From Hemibagrus wyckioides (Eukaryota > Chordata > Actinopteri > Siluriformes > Bagridae), in assembly GCF_019097595.1 (NCBI RefSeq), contig NC_080715.1:29533355-29597354 (forward strand): 64,000 nt of DNA. Reading direction: 5' to 3'. Below the pieces are notes generated by a model. That model made no database searches and was not told the origin of the DNA. It saw nothing but the letters and a program-made list of their open reading frames with translations. Positions 1-13,095 of this stretch are shown here, in pieces (the stretch's first letter is position 1; each line of letters starts with the position of its first letter). A program made the position numbers and the translations under genes.

Positions 1-2790
1 AAATTAGCCAAACTCTATAGTGATTGGTGTAGCTGTTTTAAATGTGAATTCATATCTCTGTGTTCTGTGATTGTGTCTGTAAAAAAAAGAAAACAGATTT
101 ATTTACATTTTCACAGATAATCCACCTTCCCTAATACACTTGACTACATTCATTGAGCAGCACTGCATATATGTTGGCTAGCTAGGTTATAGGATAACTG
201 GGATGTTATATTATGATGTATAATGATGAGTTTTTCTTTTACTGGTGAAATTCTGAGATCCTTTACCCACCTGCAGAGGTGTGTTGTATGAGATTTATTA
301 GGAAATCTAATGAAATTTATTTATTATTAAGAAATATGGTGACATGACATGACTGAATCACTAGAGAACATGTCAGCTAGCTATGCAGTATCCTGTACGA
401 GTTTTTGTATAGTTATTTTTCCAAATGAAGTAAATTTGTGGAAAGATGCACACACAGCAGCAAGTGATATTCGGGTTGAGATTTCAATGAGAATTCCCAT
501 ACTAATTAGGCATGTGGGGGTTATCGTGGGAAAATGTTTACTCTGTCAGCACTACCTGCATTTAGTTCACATTCAATAGCATTTTGCATAACCCACAAAT
601 TGAGCTAGGGGAGCTGTTGACAGGTCCATGCTCTCGTTCCTCAGACCTACTGCTGGATATCTGGACTTCTTAGATCACGTGGATCTAATCTCTGAGACGT
701 CCAATGCCGGATCAATATTTAGGACAACTCTGGACATGTTCACATAGATAACGTCTCTGGAAATATTCACCATAGTGTGCTATGTTACTGAGTTTAACCA
801 AAACATAAAATAAAAGCAGGTGCTTGACTCCATGATTGAACTCAGGGTTAGTCTTGTTCTTGTGACCAACACTAAATACATTCACATGAGATCATCTCTT
901 CTTGCTAAGAAATGAGCAGTTAGCAGCTTCAAATGCAAGATTAGCAGGACTATGGCTAAGAGTCTCCAGACTGTGCTTTTTTCTTTTGTAGGCAGTATTA
1001 AGGGCTTGTATATGTTTGTGAAGTGCACAGGTCTGGACTAATGACCCTTAATACCCTAATTAGAGCTTGTCAATGGTAATGCCTATATTATTGTGTATTA
1101 TGCATTACTGTGTTATGTTGTGAGAGGAAAAACATTGATTGTCTTACAGAGCTGACATCAGTAATCAGGCATGTCTAATTAATTGCGTGTACATGTAATT
1201 TCAGTAAACAAGCCTTCTTCTGTCGGCTTAAAAGCACGAGGAGTCTGAACAAGAGCAGTAAAAAGTTAAGTGTCGGTTAAAAGCATCTCTAAAAAGTCTA
1301 GTGGCCATAGCTCTGCTTTTCTCATTTCACAAAAACAATCGAAAGCACTTCAGAATTGCAAAATCAGGCCATTAAAATGTGCTGATGTAGCTAACGGTAA
1401 TAATAACGCAGGTGGAGCCACTTAGGTTTAGGTTTTTTTATTATTAGCCACGTTCATGCTAGCATTTCAGCTTAATGTGTAAGGAAACGATGATTTAGAG
1501 AACACTAAGCTCATGCTATTCACTGTATGTTCTAACTAATGAGACATAAAACCCAGATTCTGCTGCACACTGACTCCGTATCAGATCTGTTGCTACGTGT
1601 GAAAGAAAATGAAGTTCTTTGTATTTGTTGCTGGTAAGGTGCTTATGGGTAAAAGGGGACTCACAGATCACCTCCATTCCGAGCACTTGCCTGATTGGAG
1701 CCTCTTCACGTCCTGGTCACCTGCACATCAGTCTTCCTACAACATCTGCTGTGGAAAATTTCATCTGGGAATCAGGGAGCTTGAGCCACACATTGTTTGA
1801 TGGATGACTCGGAGAGCTCTCGACCCTCTTAGAGAGCAGCAGGATTTAGATGAGGACATCCCGAAATTATAGCACCCATGATGGTGATTTATATTTGTTT
1901 CAGATGAAAACAAATTACGACACAGCAGGCCCGGGTTGTACTCATTTTGCGTTACGGAATCATGGAATTAACTCAGAGGAAATTCCGAGTCATTAATGAA
2001 TCAGTGATTTACAGTGGAAAAATAGAACTAAGCCAAAAATAGAAATTTTCAGTTGATGAAATATTTTTGTGCCAGAATTTCTCTCTTGTTTTCTATTAAT
2101 GAATAAAATTCTGATCAAAGATTGAAGAGGATACAGGTTTTAATATTTGTTCTTGAACATACAGCTAGAACAATAATTAATCTCTAGCTATTAATAGCCA
2201 TTGAATCAATTATTATTATTATCAATTATCTACATTCATATATTTGATTGTTAACAGAAGGAATTGTTGTTATTACCTTTTTAACATATTGTTGGTGATG
2301 TTTGGTCTTGTTTGTCTGAATAATGAAAGCTGTATAATTAATGAGATGGAGTTGTTAATTTGCTAAGTTTACCAAGTTTTAAATAAAGAAATAAAGAATA
2401 AACACTTTTTGCTACAAGTAATTAAATCAGTAACAGTTTAAAAACTGTTCAGTTTTAGCCATATCTGTTTAATGTTCTGTATATATAGCATATATTTCAG
2501 GCAGTGGAAGAGTGTTAAGGGCTAAACCAATAACTTTGATTATTACTTATAAATGTATCAATAAAAATAAAATTGAGGTGATTCATTTTGATTTATTGTG
2601 TAAAATTATTATTATTAAATTTGATCAATAATATTTTTATTCTCACAAATGACAGAGATTTCATGAAAATTTTTGTATTCTGTTTATTCAATGATTTTCA
2701 AAACAAATTATTTTTTGTCTGCATCTTCAGTGAAAAGTAGAAGGCTTGACATTTTAATTGAATTTTTAGTTTCATAGTATGTGGTTCTTC
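1..2790. other. AT-rich DNA, no gene recognised
   Basis: Open frames are short, overlap stop-rich sequence on both strands and resemble no protein I know. I see no repeat family, splice-flanked open segment or RNA gene that I can support. It is most simply intergenic or intronic DNA. Confidence 0.55.
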
Positions 2791-2796
2791 CCTTTT

Positions 2797-2840
2797 TTAT
2801 TTTTATTTTATTTTATTTTATTTTATTTTATTTTATTTTA
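2797..2840. repeat. (TTTTA)n microsatellite
   Basis: About nine tandem copies of a TTTTA pentamer. They produce an artefactual phenylalanine/tyrosine-rich open frame on the plus strand. Confidence 0.9.
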
Positions 2841-2918
2841 CATGATCAGTATAGCATATTTGCTTATGTTAAAATAGAGAGATACTTACTATTAAATATT
2901 CAAAACTTATTTTTGTTG

Positions 2919-2920
<2 letters not shown>

Positions 2921-2977
<57 letters not shown>
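2921..2977. repeat. (AT)n microsatellite
   Basis: An uninterrupted AT dinucleotide run of 57 bp. It is likely to be length-polymorphic and able to extrude a hairpin. Confidence 0.95.
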
Positions 2978-2978
<1 letters not shown>

Positions 2979-3411
2979 CATTTTCAATGTTATATGTTTC
3001 AGTGTTCTCAGAGTCCAATGTATGCACTAGGATTTTCATCAAGATATGCCACCCGAGGAAGTAAAGAAAAAAAAAGAAAAAAAAAACGGAGATAATTGGG
3101 GTTAATCTAATTGTCTTTGCTTCATAGCCGTGAATCTCCAGATCAAATCCATTTCATCATTCATATTAAATAAAGATTTCATTCAATCAGTGTGATGTCT
3201 TACTTACACTTTGTTTGGAAAAGGAGTTTCAAATAGAAGAGGAGTGAGGAAAATTGTACCATGTTATGAATATTAAGACAATATCTATAAAAAGAATAAC
3301 TCGATTCAAGTTTTTATCCCAAGACTATATTTTCTATAAATGTTTAGGATTACAGAATTTTATGAGAAAATGCTGAGATATACTGTATACAATGTGTTTA
3401 GCTATAACACT

Positions 3412-3496
<85 letters not shown>
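3412..3496. repeat. (GATA)n microsatellite
   Basis: About 21 uninterrupted GATA tetramers. This is the first of three long GATA tracts in the window; the others are near 16.1 kb and 17.1 kb. Confidence 0.95.
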
Positions 3497-3804
3497 TAAT
3501 TCTTTTTTTTTTAAATTTTGAAATCATGGTTTGTTTTTGTCGGAAGCTAAAGTACTACTAAACTAATTTCCCCATTGCTTTTCTAAACACTTCTATTTTG
3601 TTATTACTTCATCTCTTAATCATTTCATCTACATTTTATGCATTATTTATACATTTTTTTGCTTAACCATTTTATCTACAATATCTGTTATGAAACTGGG
3701 TTAAACTTCATTCATTTTTTTCCCATAAATTTAAAGTGTTACAGAATTTTAGGAGAAAATGCTAAGTTGCATTTGATGAGTTTAGATATATCACTATACT
3801 ATAC

Positions 3805-3805
3805 A

Positions 3806-3868
<63 letters not shown>

Positions 3869-3869
3869 A
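3805..3869. repeat. (AAAT)n microsatellite
   Basis: About 16 perfect AAAT units. The sequence before it (cagaattttaggagaaaatgct, read loosely) resembles the sequence before the GATA tract 390 bp earlier, which suggests a local duplication carrying different microsatellites. Confidence 0.92.
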
Positions 3870-3899
3870 GCAAAAACTGTTTGGAATTTTTTTTTAAAA

Positions 3900-6060
3900 A
3901 TTTTTTAAGTCTAAATCAAAATTACATTTTTTTCTTTTCTAAAGACAGTTCGGTTGATTTCATTCTAAAACTTTACTCCACTTCTTAACCAAATAATTTA
4001 CTTTTTTTTAGCTTATTATATATAGTATTTTATCATATGTAATGTATGTAGCTATAATCACTCAAAGTAAAAATAGATTTAAAAAAAAAAAAACATTTGC
4101 TATTTAGAAGTCCCAAAAAACTGCATCAAATTTCATCCATTACGCTATTTTAGATCTTTTTTTTTTTCACTTAAAGCTGAGAAACATCCAACAAACATCC
4201 TTTCTCCGCTGAATCTCTACCTCCTCTGCTATCTGAAGCCTTACACGTAGACAGCAGCATGTGCTCTCGTTTTCCAGTTATTTACATCACCTTTTGTCCG
4301 GCTTGCACCAACTGCAGGATTTCTGTCTGGAGACCGAGGCTGGATTTGTCATTTAATCATCCTGGCATTAGTTTCCTCATATCAGCTGGGCTCTTCCTTT
4401 TTTTTTCTGCCTAGGTAATAATGTTACAAAAAGGCAATAAGATGTGGAGGAAAGCGTGGGAGGACGTTTCCATGGAGTGCTTTTGTCAAGGCAAACTTTA
4501 AAGCAAACGGATTTGTTCTTATTAACAATGGGAGAGTGGGAGAGTCTTTTATTTTTTTCCCAGTCATTTGACTCAAACTCATTATTGTTACTTTTGAACT
4601 CGTAACGTCCGATGGTACGATAAAGTGCAGTGTGATCCCTCCACAGTGGGTGCAGTTAAGGGTTAGTGTGGAAGATTTTGACAAACGACTGCCACGTTGA
4701 AAACTTCGTGTCCTATTTGTGCAGAAGAAACAGGTCACTTGCAGTCCTTCTCATATACCTCAATAGCTGGATCTCATTCGGATGCACTTTTTTTTCTTTC
4801 TCTTTTTATACATTCATTTAAGAAAGCAGACGGTCGGTTGCATTTATTCCTCCCACTTACAGTGACTTCTGCCATGAGGTGGGGTGTTGGAAAAACAGAC
4901 GCAATGCCAAAGAACTACCCCCAAAATAAATATACAGTCTGCATGTGCATATATAAACGTTCCATATCCTACCAACTATGCTAAATTCTTATGCTAAGTG
5001 CAAATTATTACTAAATGAAAGAATTTGACACAGCAGCAGTTATACAGTATATTCTAAGTAAGTTCCTCTTGTATGTCTAACATTAGGGACCACATTATTA
5101 GCCACAATTATGTACCTAAGGAATAAAACACAACAAAAAGAGCTGATATCGGAAAATAACTACAGCCTGAAATTAATTGCTATTTTCCACACAGAAGCTG
5201 GTTCATTTGCATAATAATATATCAACATGTGAGCGATTTCATTTCATGCATTAATTAATTGATATCCTTTTTTATTCTTTAATAGCTACATGGAAGCCTT
5301 TTATGTGTAATGTGCAAACATACAGAAAGTCTATAAATAAGAAATAAGATTTCAACCAGCACTGTGATTTAACAAAGGCTATTATTATCCTGTTTTTTTA
5401 TTTATTTATTTTTTTAATGAAACAGAAAAGTATTTTTGTGCCACTAATGAACACTTTAGTTTTGTTATAGATAATATATAGATATTTTATTCACCTTCTC
5501 AACCTCCATAAACCTTTCTCTAATTCCAGTCATCAGCTTTAAATTTTTTACTAGCTGAAAGCTCCTATACATGGACAATCCATTTACTTTTCAATATAAA
5601 TGATTCATAGGAATCCAAATTCAAATTTTAAATAATACTCTGAAGAATTTCAAAATGATTTATGCAAGAAAGGGTTAATATTGTGGAGCAAGCAGTTCTG
5701 TGCAAATCTAAAAATCTTACAAGAAGACACTGCATCATTCCAGATAGAGGCACAAATGGTCTCCCAGGGATCATAAACTTGGACAGAAAGGTTTCAGTGA
5801 GGCCCAAAAGTAACTGATGAAGGAGTTTGAGGCTTATATGAACCTCCATGTACACTGAGTACACTATAGTTGTGCAAGGAGGAAGCCCTTACTTTACGTT
5901 TGTAGTAGAAAACATAGCATAATGTTATGATGTACTAAACAGCACTACAGGATGAATGAAGAGAAATAGGGAAAGGTTTTAATCTGATGAGCATGAGTGT
6001 GGTACCATGAAGTGTTTTGGACTGGTGTACTGCAGAAAATAAACTGCATCATGAGGAAAT
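3900..6060. other. AT-rich DNA, no gene recognised
   Basis: Homopolymer runs and short open frames only. The stretch at about 4200-4420 is less AT-rich and lacks simple repeats. It could be a conserved noncoding segment, but nothing in it shows coding potential. Confidence 0.5.
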
Positions 6061-6074
6061 AAGATTATCTAGAG

Positions 6075-6265
6075 CACGGGTGTCCAGTCTTATCCAGAAA
6101 GTGCCAGCTTGGGTGCAAGTTTTCATTCCAGCCAAGCAGAAGCCACACATCATAGGATTTTGAAAACCAGGGTCAGCTGGTATGGAAACAGATGTGGCTC
6201 CTGCTTGATTGGAAGGAAAACCTGCACCCACACTGGCACTTTGAGGATAAGATTGGACAGCCCTG
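6075..6265. mobile_element. hAT-type MITE (inverted-repeat element)
   Basis: The 191-bp element is nearly one long imperfect inverted repeat. Its left arm begins CACGGGTGTCCA, and the right arm read in reverse begins CAGGGCTGTCCA; similarity extends about 70 bp inward. It is flanked by ATCTAGAG (6067-6074) and ATCTAGAA (6266-6273), an 8-bp target duplication with one mismatch. CAGGG-like termini and 8-bp duplications are the hallmark of the hAT superfamily. It has no transposase, so it is non-autonomous. The palindrome explains the similar open frames seen on both strands. Confidence 0.85.
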
Positions 6266-6273
6266 ATCTAGAA

Positions 6274-7040
6274 GTCCTGAAGAAACACTTCAAGCCATCA
6301 GACATGGATGGATTCTTCAAACAGAACAATGATCCAATTCAATTGTTTTGTATAGCGCTTAGACTCAACTAGCAGATGCTTGGATTAGCCTGTTAGTCTG
6401 CTCCCTGCCCCTAGCTCTGGATTGTCACTGATTAACTACAATGATCTATAACTACAATGATGAACAATAATCCTAAGCAGGTCTATAAAGCCAGGACAAA
6501 ATTCCAGCAATTTAAGTGTTGAGTGTCACAAAATTTGTGGTAAATTCAGATGACTATTTATTGTTTAAACACACAAAAAACCTTGACAATGAAACGCACA
6601 GATAATGGCCATGTGACACAGTCATGGGGCTGATGAGTAATGCAGTTCAAAACCAAATTCTACATAACCATGACAGTTTGATTCAAGTTTAAGCAATTAA
6701 ATGTCTACCAAAAAAAAGCCACCAATTCATAACAAAGTGTATGCAATCAGAGAACACAGGAAGTTTAATGATAACATATATAAAGTGGGTTGAGTTTTGA
6801 GTACCTTTATGCAAGGAGTAGATCAAATTTTAGGCTCAATTGTAATATCTGGAACACAGAGGTCATGTGGATTGAACATGAAACAAGATTACAATTGTTC
6901 GTCTGTGGGCCAACAAAAAACATAATAGTTTCGACATCTCTTTCCCCACACACACACTTGTTTTCAGGCATATGGGCCAAGGGCACTTGAAGGGTCTCAG
7001 AGAATCTCACTTACTTCTGCGCCCCACTACATGCAACATG
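6274..7040. other. Unique DNA, no gene recognised
   Basis: At about 6332-6360 there is a short match to the 'TTCAATT...TATAGCGCTT' interspersed repeat found in full near 34.6 kb and 40.3 kb. Otherwise I see nothing recognisable. Confidence 0.45.
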
Positions 7041-7059
7041 AACATAGCCCTGTGTATGT

Positions 7060-7310
7060 CACGTCCATTAATAACAGTTTGCATGGTGTCATAACAAATG
7101 TAGCTTCTGATGGGACAGAGCAGGTAAATCGGCATTGCTTCAGCGCTGCCAGACAAAGTGCCAGGGCTATCAGTTATAAGCTGCTATTACAGTGATGATG
7201 GGTGTCACCGAGGTGGCTATAAATCAAACTGATGAGCGGCCGGGTGCCAAATTTGGCCAGCTTTGAGCCGTGTTGATTTCTCTCCTCCTTTTCTTCAGCC
7301 CCGGCGGGCA
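7060..7310. other. Candidate conserved noncoding segment
   Basis: The block is more balanced in base composition and retains CpGs (for example around GAGCGGCCGGG near 7236). It has no microsatellite or transposon signature and is broken by stops in all frames. These are soft hints of a conserved regulatory element. No alignment was possible, so this is inference only. Confidence 0.25.
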
Positions 7311-7319
7311 GACGTGAAG

Positions 7320-10300
7320 AATGAATGGATTGCGTTACTGAAAGACAAGGAGGTTTTATTGCCATGTTTAACAACCGAACTCGCACTCTCGTAGAACTTC
7401 TTCATCATTTAGGCTTTATCATTTCCTGCCCTTGGCTAGCTCACGTGCTAGGAAATACAGACACCAGAGTGAGAAGACTTGAAAGGAGCTAGAGGGTCCA
7501 TGCATTATAAATAAGACTTTTAAAGAGGAAACACATCACGTATGATCCCATTTGGACGTAATGGTTTTACGGGAGTGTAATTGTTTTTAAAATTCAGTCA
7601 AGCGCTTTATTCAAAATCCACTGGGGTTTCATCGCTGGTTGGGACATCATGCTTGATGCTCCACTGGACATTCAGACATGTTTGATTTTTTATCTCTAAA
7701 TACCAATCCTAAGAAATTCATTCTCATTATAGATTAATCTGCCAAGAAAACAAAACAAACTGTTTATACTAATAATACCGCAAACAAACAATAAGTCATA
7801 AATAAGTAATACATTTGTGAATGCATTTCAGCCTAAGTGATGCATTTAACAATGACCTGGCGCACATTCAGAACTAGGAATATACTCTGGAGAGAGATAT
7901 AATATTACGTATATACACATCGCATGCATCTGAGCAGACACCTGACTGTAATTAGTGCACTGTTAACACGGCCATATGCCGTTAGACTTGCAGCGTCTTT
8001 TTCCAGTGAGACACATTTTCCTTCTACATACAAACACACATGCACTCACAGTGTTATTTGGAGGCTGCATCTAATCCTAGCCAGAGGGGATTATGGGGTA
8101 GCAGCTGAAGTTATTTGTCCACCTCCAAATCTGTTTATTTATTCACTGTCGCTTTTCCACTTCACTACTCGGAGGCCTGAATCTAAATTTGGCCCGTTCT
8201 GGTGGGAAAACGCTTTAACCTTGAGGTATAAATACTGTTTAGCTGTGAAGATGTTTTTTTTATTCTTTTCTCTAGGACACAAACATGCAAGTGCACTACA
8301 CTAATGAAAGCAAAGCGCTATAATTTGTCCGTTCCTGGGTAATATTTTCATGGCAGGCTGTAGCATGGATTTCTTTTTTTAACCCTAAATATTATTTCCT
8401 TGCTTGGCTAGAAAACTGGCAAATAAATAAAAAGAAGATGTGTAAACGGTGATAAAGGGGATTAAATTATAATGTAGAAAGAATATTCACAGCAGTGAAA
8501 CAGAATTTTGCTGACTGTTTTTCAGAATTTTCAAAAAAAAAATATTGGCTGGAAATCTGTAGTAACTATAACAATGGCAAGGAAGGTAACAGCATGCCTC
8601 CTTTATAGGCGCCTAAGGCCGATCTGAAGCCTACCAACAGGGTTGCCTGTCAGTGCAGGCTATTTCTGACTGGGAAAGAAAATTACCCAGCATGCTTTGC
8701 ACTTTCCCATAATCCAGGGAAGACTCAGAACGACATGTCTGATGCGAAAGGTGAAGAAATCAGATAAGGGCTATTCTTGTCTCAGATTACTCGTGGTGAT
8801 TCGAGGTGATCGACATCGAGACATGCTGTGCGCTACTGGGGTTGTGTATCTGGGAGAAACTTTTTGTGGTGTTTTTTAACATGACAAGTTTTACACCACA
8901 AAGTGGAGAAAATATAGCTGGAGAACCTAAATGTGGTTTTTAATTCATCTGTGAGTGTGCAGGCGCTTGCAGAGAAGTGCTATTGTAGAAATGTAAGAAT
9001 AAAATGCTGTTTGTAAAGAAACTTTGTGTTAAATTGTTGTTCTTGCACAGAAAATGTGAATACAGTGAAATCTGCATAAATTTATATATATATTTTTTGG
9101 ATGTGTGTCTTTCAAGGCTGGGTTAAAAATCATAAAAAAATATAAACAAACAAATAAATTAATTAATTAATTAAAAGTTAGTGAAGAAACAATCTAGATC
9201 TCCATGCCAAAACAAAAATATAACTAAAGCCAATGGTGATACCAAACACTTTTAACCTCTACCATGGATATTAATAAAAAAATATCCCTAATAATCTCTT
9301 TCTTTTAGATAAAAACAGTCTCAAAAAAGGCAAATATTTCTCCATACTCAATAATCGTTGAATAACTGGCATATTTGTGTGTATGAACATTTCCTCTGTT
9401 AGCCATCGACCAAAAAATAGCTAGCATAGCCAAGATTTTCATCAGCAAACAGCAAACCTCCACCTAAACCTAAACCGGTAATCTGATATACACTTTAGAA
9501 GTATTTTTTTTACAACATTTCAATTCCAGTACTTCAATTCCATCATGTGAATGCACCTGAACAGAGACGAGGCGTTGTTGTGATGGAAACTCATGGTGGA
9601 AGAGACCCTTTAAGCCACTTATGTCTTCTCTCCCTCGTCATTATTTCTCTCAAGTTGCCAAACGGAATGCCTGCTAAATAAATATGGACTCTGGATACAA
9701 TAACGTAGACTTTCAATTCTTTCCTCAATAGTTCTGCGTAATTGGAAGATTCACACAGAACGCCATGGCTGTACTGGTTTTAAGATCAGACCCTGATGTG
9801 GAAACCTGTGCAATTGGGAGATACTATTGTTTCCTTCCTCACCAATTTTACCATTCAGTAGATCCAGCCGGAATGTAAATTAGGTTTCTATTAATGTCCT
9901 CGTTCTAATCTAATATGTTACGGTTTTTATAATGGAGGATTTCAGAGGGAGAAACTGGTCAGGAGAGGACTGTTTATTACACCAAGCACAAATTTAACTA
10001 GAAGGTATGATGTGTATTCTTTTAAAATTACACATGGAATCACTGGTACATTGCTATGGAATCATTTTCTTTAAAACCCATACCCCATCATGCATCTTAC
10101 TTACTTTGTGTAACTTTCCAACAATAATCACCCTAAATCTGGAAACTTCCCCATACTTTTTTTTTAATATAAAAAGAGCATAATATATCTAAAGGAATAT
10201 CTAAAACATCTTACGGCTCCTCCGATAAAGTATATCTTAAAAAAAAAGAAAAAAACACTGTTAGACAAAACCCTTTTAGACATAGCGTATGGTTGTACAT

Positions 10301-10480
10301 GTGCACTGAGGTGAGATGTGTGTGCTGAGGTTTTTCAAATATTCAATACCTCACACCCTTCTGCTCCTTCTAAGAGAGCCAGCATCCATTTTTCATGGAA
10401 AGATCTGCACTGTGGAAAAGGGTGTTAAACCCAGAGACACATTTGTAAGGTTGAAAGGAGGTGTGATACCTAAATGCTTT
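7320..10480. other. Mostly AT-rich DNA, no gene recognised
   Basis: The longest open frame (7924-8304, plus) has no recognisable motif, no consistent codon bias and no convincing splice context. An (AATT)n-like patch lies near 9157-9175. Confidence 0.5.
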
Positions 10481-10629
10481 GTAATTTAGCAGCTTGACTC
10501 CCAACAACAACAACCACAAAAACAAGAAAAACAAGTACAGGAGTGAGTCTGGAGATGAATGATGTATAGGTATGCAGATTGCAGGGATGCAACGAGTTTG
10601 GGGTCAATTACTAAATTCAATATATACAT

Positions 10630-10920
10630 ACAATGGCTGGAGGGGTGAATGTAATTTCTGACATGGATAAAAGCCTGGGATGGTGTGTAATTATAGGACA
10701 GGTCGCCTTTGACTGCTTTTACCCGTGGGACATGATCACACCGAAAGTCTATTTCGAGCTCAGCGGCCTGGGAGGAAAGCAACCGCTAAAAGGAAAAATA
10801 AAACAAGCTACGCTATTATACTGTAACAAGATGGACGATTTTCAATTTCTGGATATTCCGGGTGTAGACCATCTCAAACCATTTCACCTCAGGAAAAGAT
10901 ATATTGTGTCAGGACTATTT
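10630..10920. other. CpG-retaining block, possible conserved element
   Basis: An open frame of 96 codons (10633-10923, plus) overlaps an unusually CpG-retaining, repeat-free block containing a GTGTAATTATAGGAC homeodomain-like site. The peptide shows no known domain, signal peptide or membrane segment. I favour a conserved noncoding element with a fortuitous frame. A small exon is possible but unsupported. Confidence 0.25.
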
Positions 10921-11159
10921 TGAAAAGGAAGAGGAAGTAGTTTCAACTGTATTTCTTTTAGCTATTTATTTCAAAAGTGGGGTTTTATTTACAAGCAGTA
11001 TTTATCTAAGAATTTAATTCATTACTCTGTATGTTCATCTTTAAAGTGTAAAGTGTGTCACTGTTTGCTCTCAGTGTTAAACCAATACCTTATATGGCAC
11101 TAATCGATCAGTTTTTTTGGTTTTTTTTGGGTAGTGCTTATTCTACACAAGGTCGTTGA

Positions 11160-11395
11160 GAGCTTGTAGCCTATACCAGGGGACTCGATGCACAAGGCAG
11201 GGGACATGCTGGGCGGGGTGCTATTTCATCACATGGCACAATCACACACAGACATGCTTATTATCCTACAGTGCATGAGTTTGGAATGGAGGACCAGCAG
11301 TAAACCACAAGGTACAGGAAGAACATGCAAACTTCACACACAGGGAAAAGGCAGGAATCAAACCCCTAGTCTTGGAGGTGTGATGGAAAAGTGTT
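11160..11395 (+). repeat. Dispersed fish repeat (family R1), partial
   Basis: It shares the ordered landmarks 'GGGGACTC..GGCACAAGGC', 'GGGGTGC', 'GGCACAATCACACACA' and 'GAACATGCAAACTTCACACA...TCTTGGAGGTGTGA' with copies near 12.8, 35.4 and 48.4 kb. This high-copy family is widespread in teleosts. I do not assign its class. Confidence 0.7.
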
Positions 11396-11544
11396 TGAGT
11401 TACTGGTTTATGTAAACAGGTATTTATTCCTTCTCATTATTATGTACCTTGTAGCAGTTGTAGTAACAACAGGATGAGAAGATCAGTCCAGGCTTCCCAG
11501 ATTCTCCTTATGGATCAGCTTGTTATCAAGCCAACTATGAGATA

Positions 11545-12017
11545 AAACCTGTCCAAAAGGCACTGGGCTCTGTCCCTTGGAAGATAACTGACTTTTCTAT
11601 CAAAACCAACATTAACTTCTTCAGAAATTTGAGCAACAGTAGCTCGCCTGTTGGATCGGACGGATAGGTCTTCGCTCCCCTCGTGCATCAGTGAGCCTTG
11701 GCCGCCCATGACCCTGTCCCCGGTTCAACAGTGTTCCTTCCTTGGACCACTTTTGATAGATACTGATCACTGCAGACTGGGAACACCCCACAAAAGCTCC
11801 AGTTTTGGAGATGCTCTGATCCAGACGTCAAGCCATCACAATTTGGCCCTTGTCAATCTCGCTCAAATCCTTACTCTTGTCCATTTTTCCTGCTTCTAAC
11901 ACTTCAACTTTGAGGACAAAATGTTCACTTGCTGCCTAATATATCCCACCCACTAACAGGTGCCATGATGAGGAGATCATCAGTGTTATTCACTTCACCT
12001 CTCAGAGCTCATAATGT
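11545..12017 (-). mobile_element. Tc1-like element relic (lineage A) with transposase N-terminus
   Basis: On the minus strand, from an ATG near 11,885, the sequence reads as the helix-turn-helix region of a Tc1-type transposase. Visible pieces include DKSKDLSEIDKGQIV, then SISKTGAFVGCSQSAV, IYQKWSKEG and RGQGHGRPRLTDARG. This is followed in a shifted frame by SNRRATVAQISEEVN. Stops and frameshifts break it, and the catalytic DDE half is missing. The end near 12,010 keeps a damaged copy of the terminal repeat seen intact in the shorter relative at 21.1 kb. Confidence 0.8.
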
Positions 12018-12600
12018 TGATCACTTCCACAGACTTCAGTCTTTTAGTCACTACCCATGTATGAGAACAAGCAGGTACTGAATACTGAAATACACCAGCC
12101 TGACAGCGAGTTCCGCTGACTATCCATTTGTCAATCTCACGCTCTTTCTACCCATCACTCATCATCCTGAAATGCTTAAACTCCTCTGCCAGGGGCAAGG
12201 TCTCTGCTTTCATCTGAAAGGAGCTGAAACTCTTTATAGCCTGATTTGTGATCAGTGCTGATCAAATCAGATTCTGAATGGCTGGATGTAATGCTTGATA
12301 GCTGACCTGTGCACATGATTTGGTGTTTTATTGAGTAATGTACATGAGGCATAAAGCCAGGAAACATTTCCTCAGCTCCATTCTCTGTGATGTCAAGCTT
12401 TGGAAGCAAAAAAATATTCAAGGTGATGTAGAAAATGTTCAGAAATGACACTCTGATGTTCAGTTACAGCATTCCTGATATGAAAACTGCTGGCACGTGG
12501 AACGAAAAACTGGGCAATGATATGCAATACAGGTGTAGGTGCTTACTTTCCTAATAAAGCCTTGAAGGTGTCAGTTTCACTAAATGATTCACAACATGCC
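12018..12600. other. Unique DNA, no gene recognised
   Basis: The minus-strand frame 12176-12451 has no recognisable motif. Nothing else is supported. Confidence 0.4.
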
Positions 12601-12616
12601 TGGAATCTTTGTTGAA

Positions 12617-12618
<2 letters not shown>

Positions 12619-12682
<64 letters not shown>
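12619..12682. repeat. (AAT)n microsatellite
   Basis: About 21 uninterrupted AAT/ATA trimers. Confidence 0.95.
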
Positions 12683-12683
<1 letters not shown>

Positions 12684-12764
12684 GAATATCTTTTACAAGG
12701 ACAGGGACTGACTTAATATTTAGCAAATATTATTGATTAATGAATTAGTTCATTAGAAATTAAA

Positions 12765-13095
12765 TTAAACCATTTTCAATCCTACTGAGTCTTGGGGAAC
12801 CTGGAGCCTCAGGATTCTCAGGAGACTCGGAGCACAAAGCTGGGTACACACAGGACAGGATGCCAGCCTATCACATCACATGGCACAATTACACACTCAT
12901 TCACACACAATTTAAAGATGCCAACAATGCATGTCTTCGGACTGGGGCAGGAAACTGGAGTAACCCCCAAGGCACGGGGTGAACATGTGGGGAAAACTCC
13001 ACACACACGTGGCAGAGACTGAAATCAAATCCCCAAGCCTGGAGGTGTGAGGCAAATGTGCTAACCAGCAAGCCACTGCGCCACCGCCCTCCAAA
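12765..13095 (+). repeat. Dispersed fish repeat (family R1), near full
   Basis: This is the fullest R1 copy after the 35.4-kb one. Landmarks are 'GGCACAATTACACACTCATTC', 'ATGTCTTCGGACTGGGGCAG', 'CACGGGGTGAACATG' and 'CCTGGAGGTGTGAGGCAAAT', ending in 'GCCACTGCGCCACC'. Confidence 0.75.

Noticed and set aside
6049..6372. Related open frames on opposite strands
   Set aside because: Explained by the palindromic hAT MITE.
7924..8304. 126-codon plus frame
   Set aside because: No domain, no codon bias, no splice signals and no neighbouring exon.
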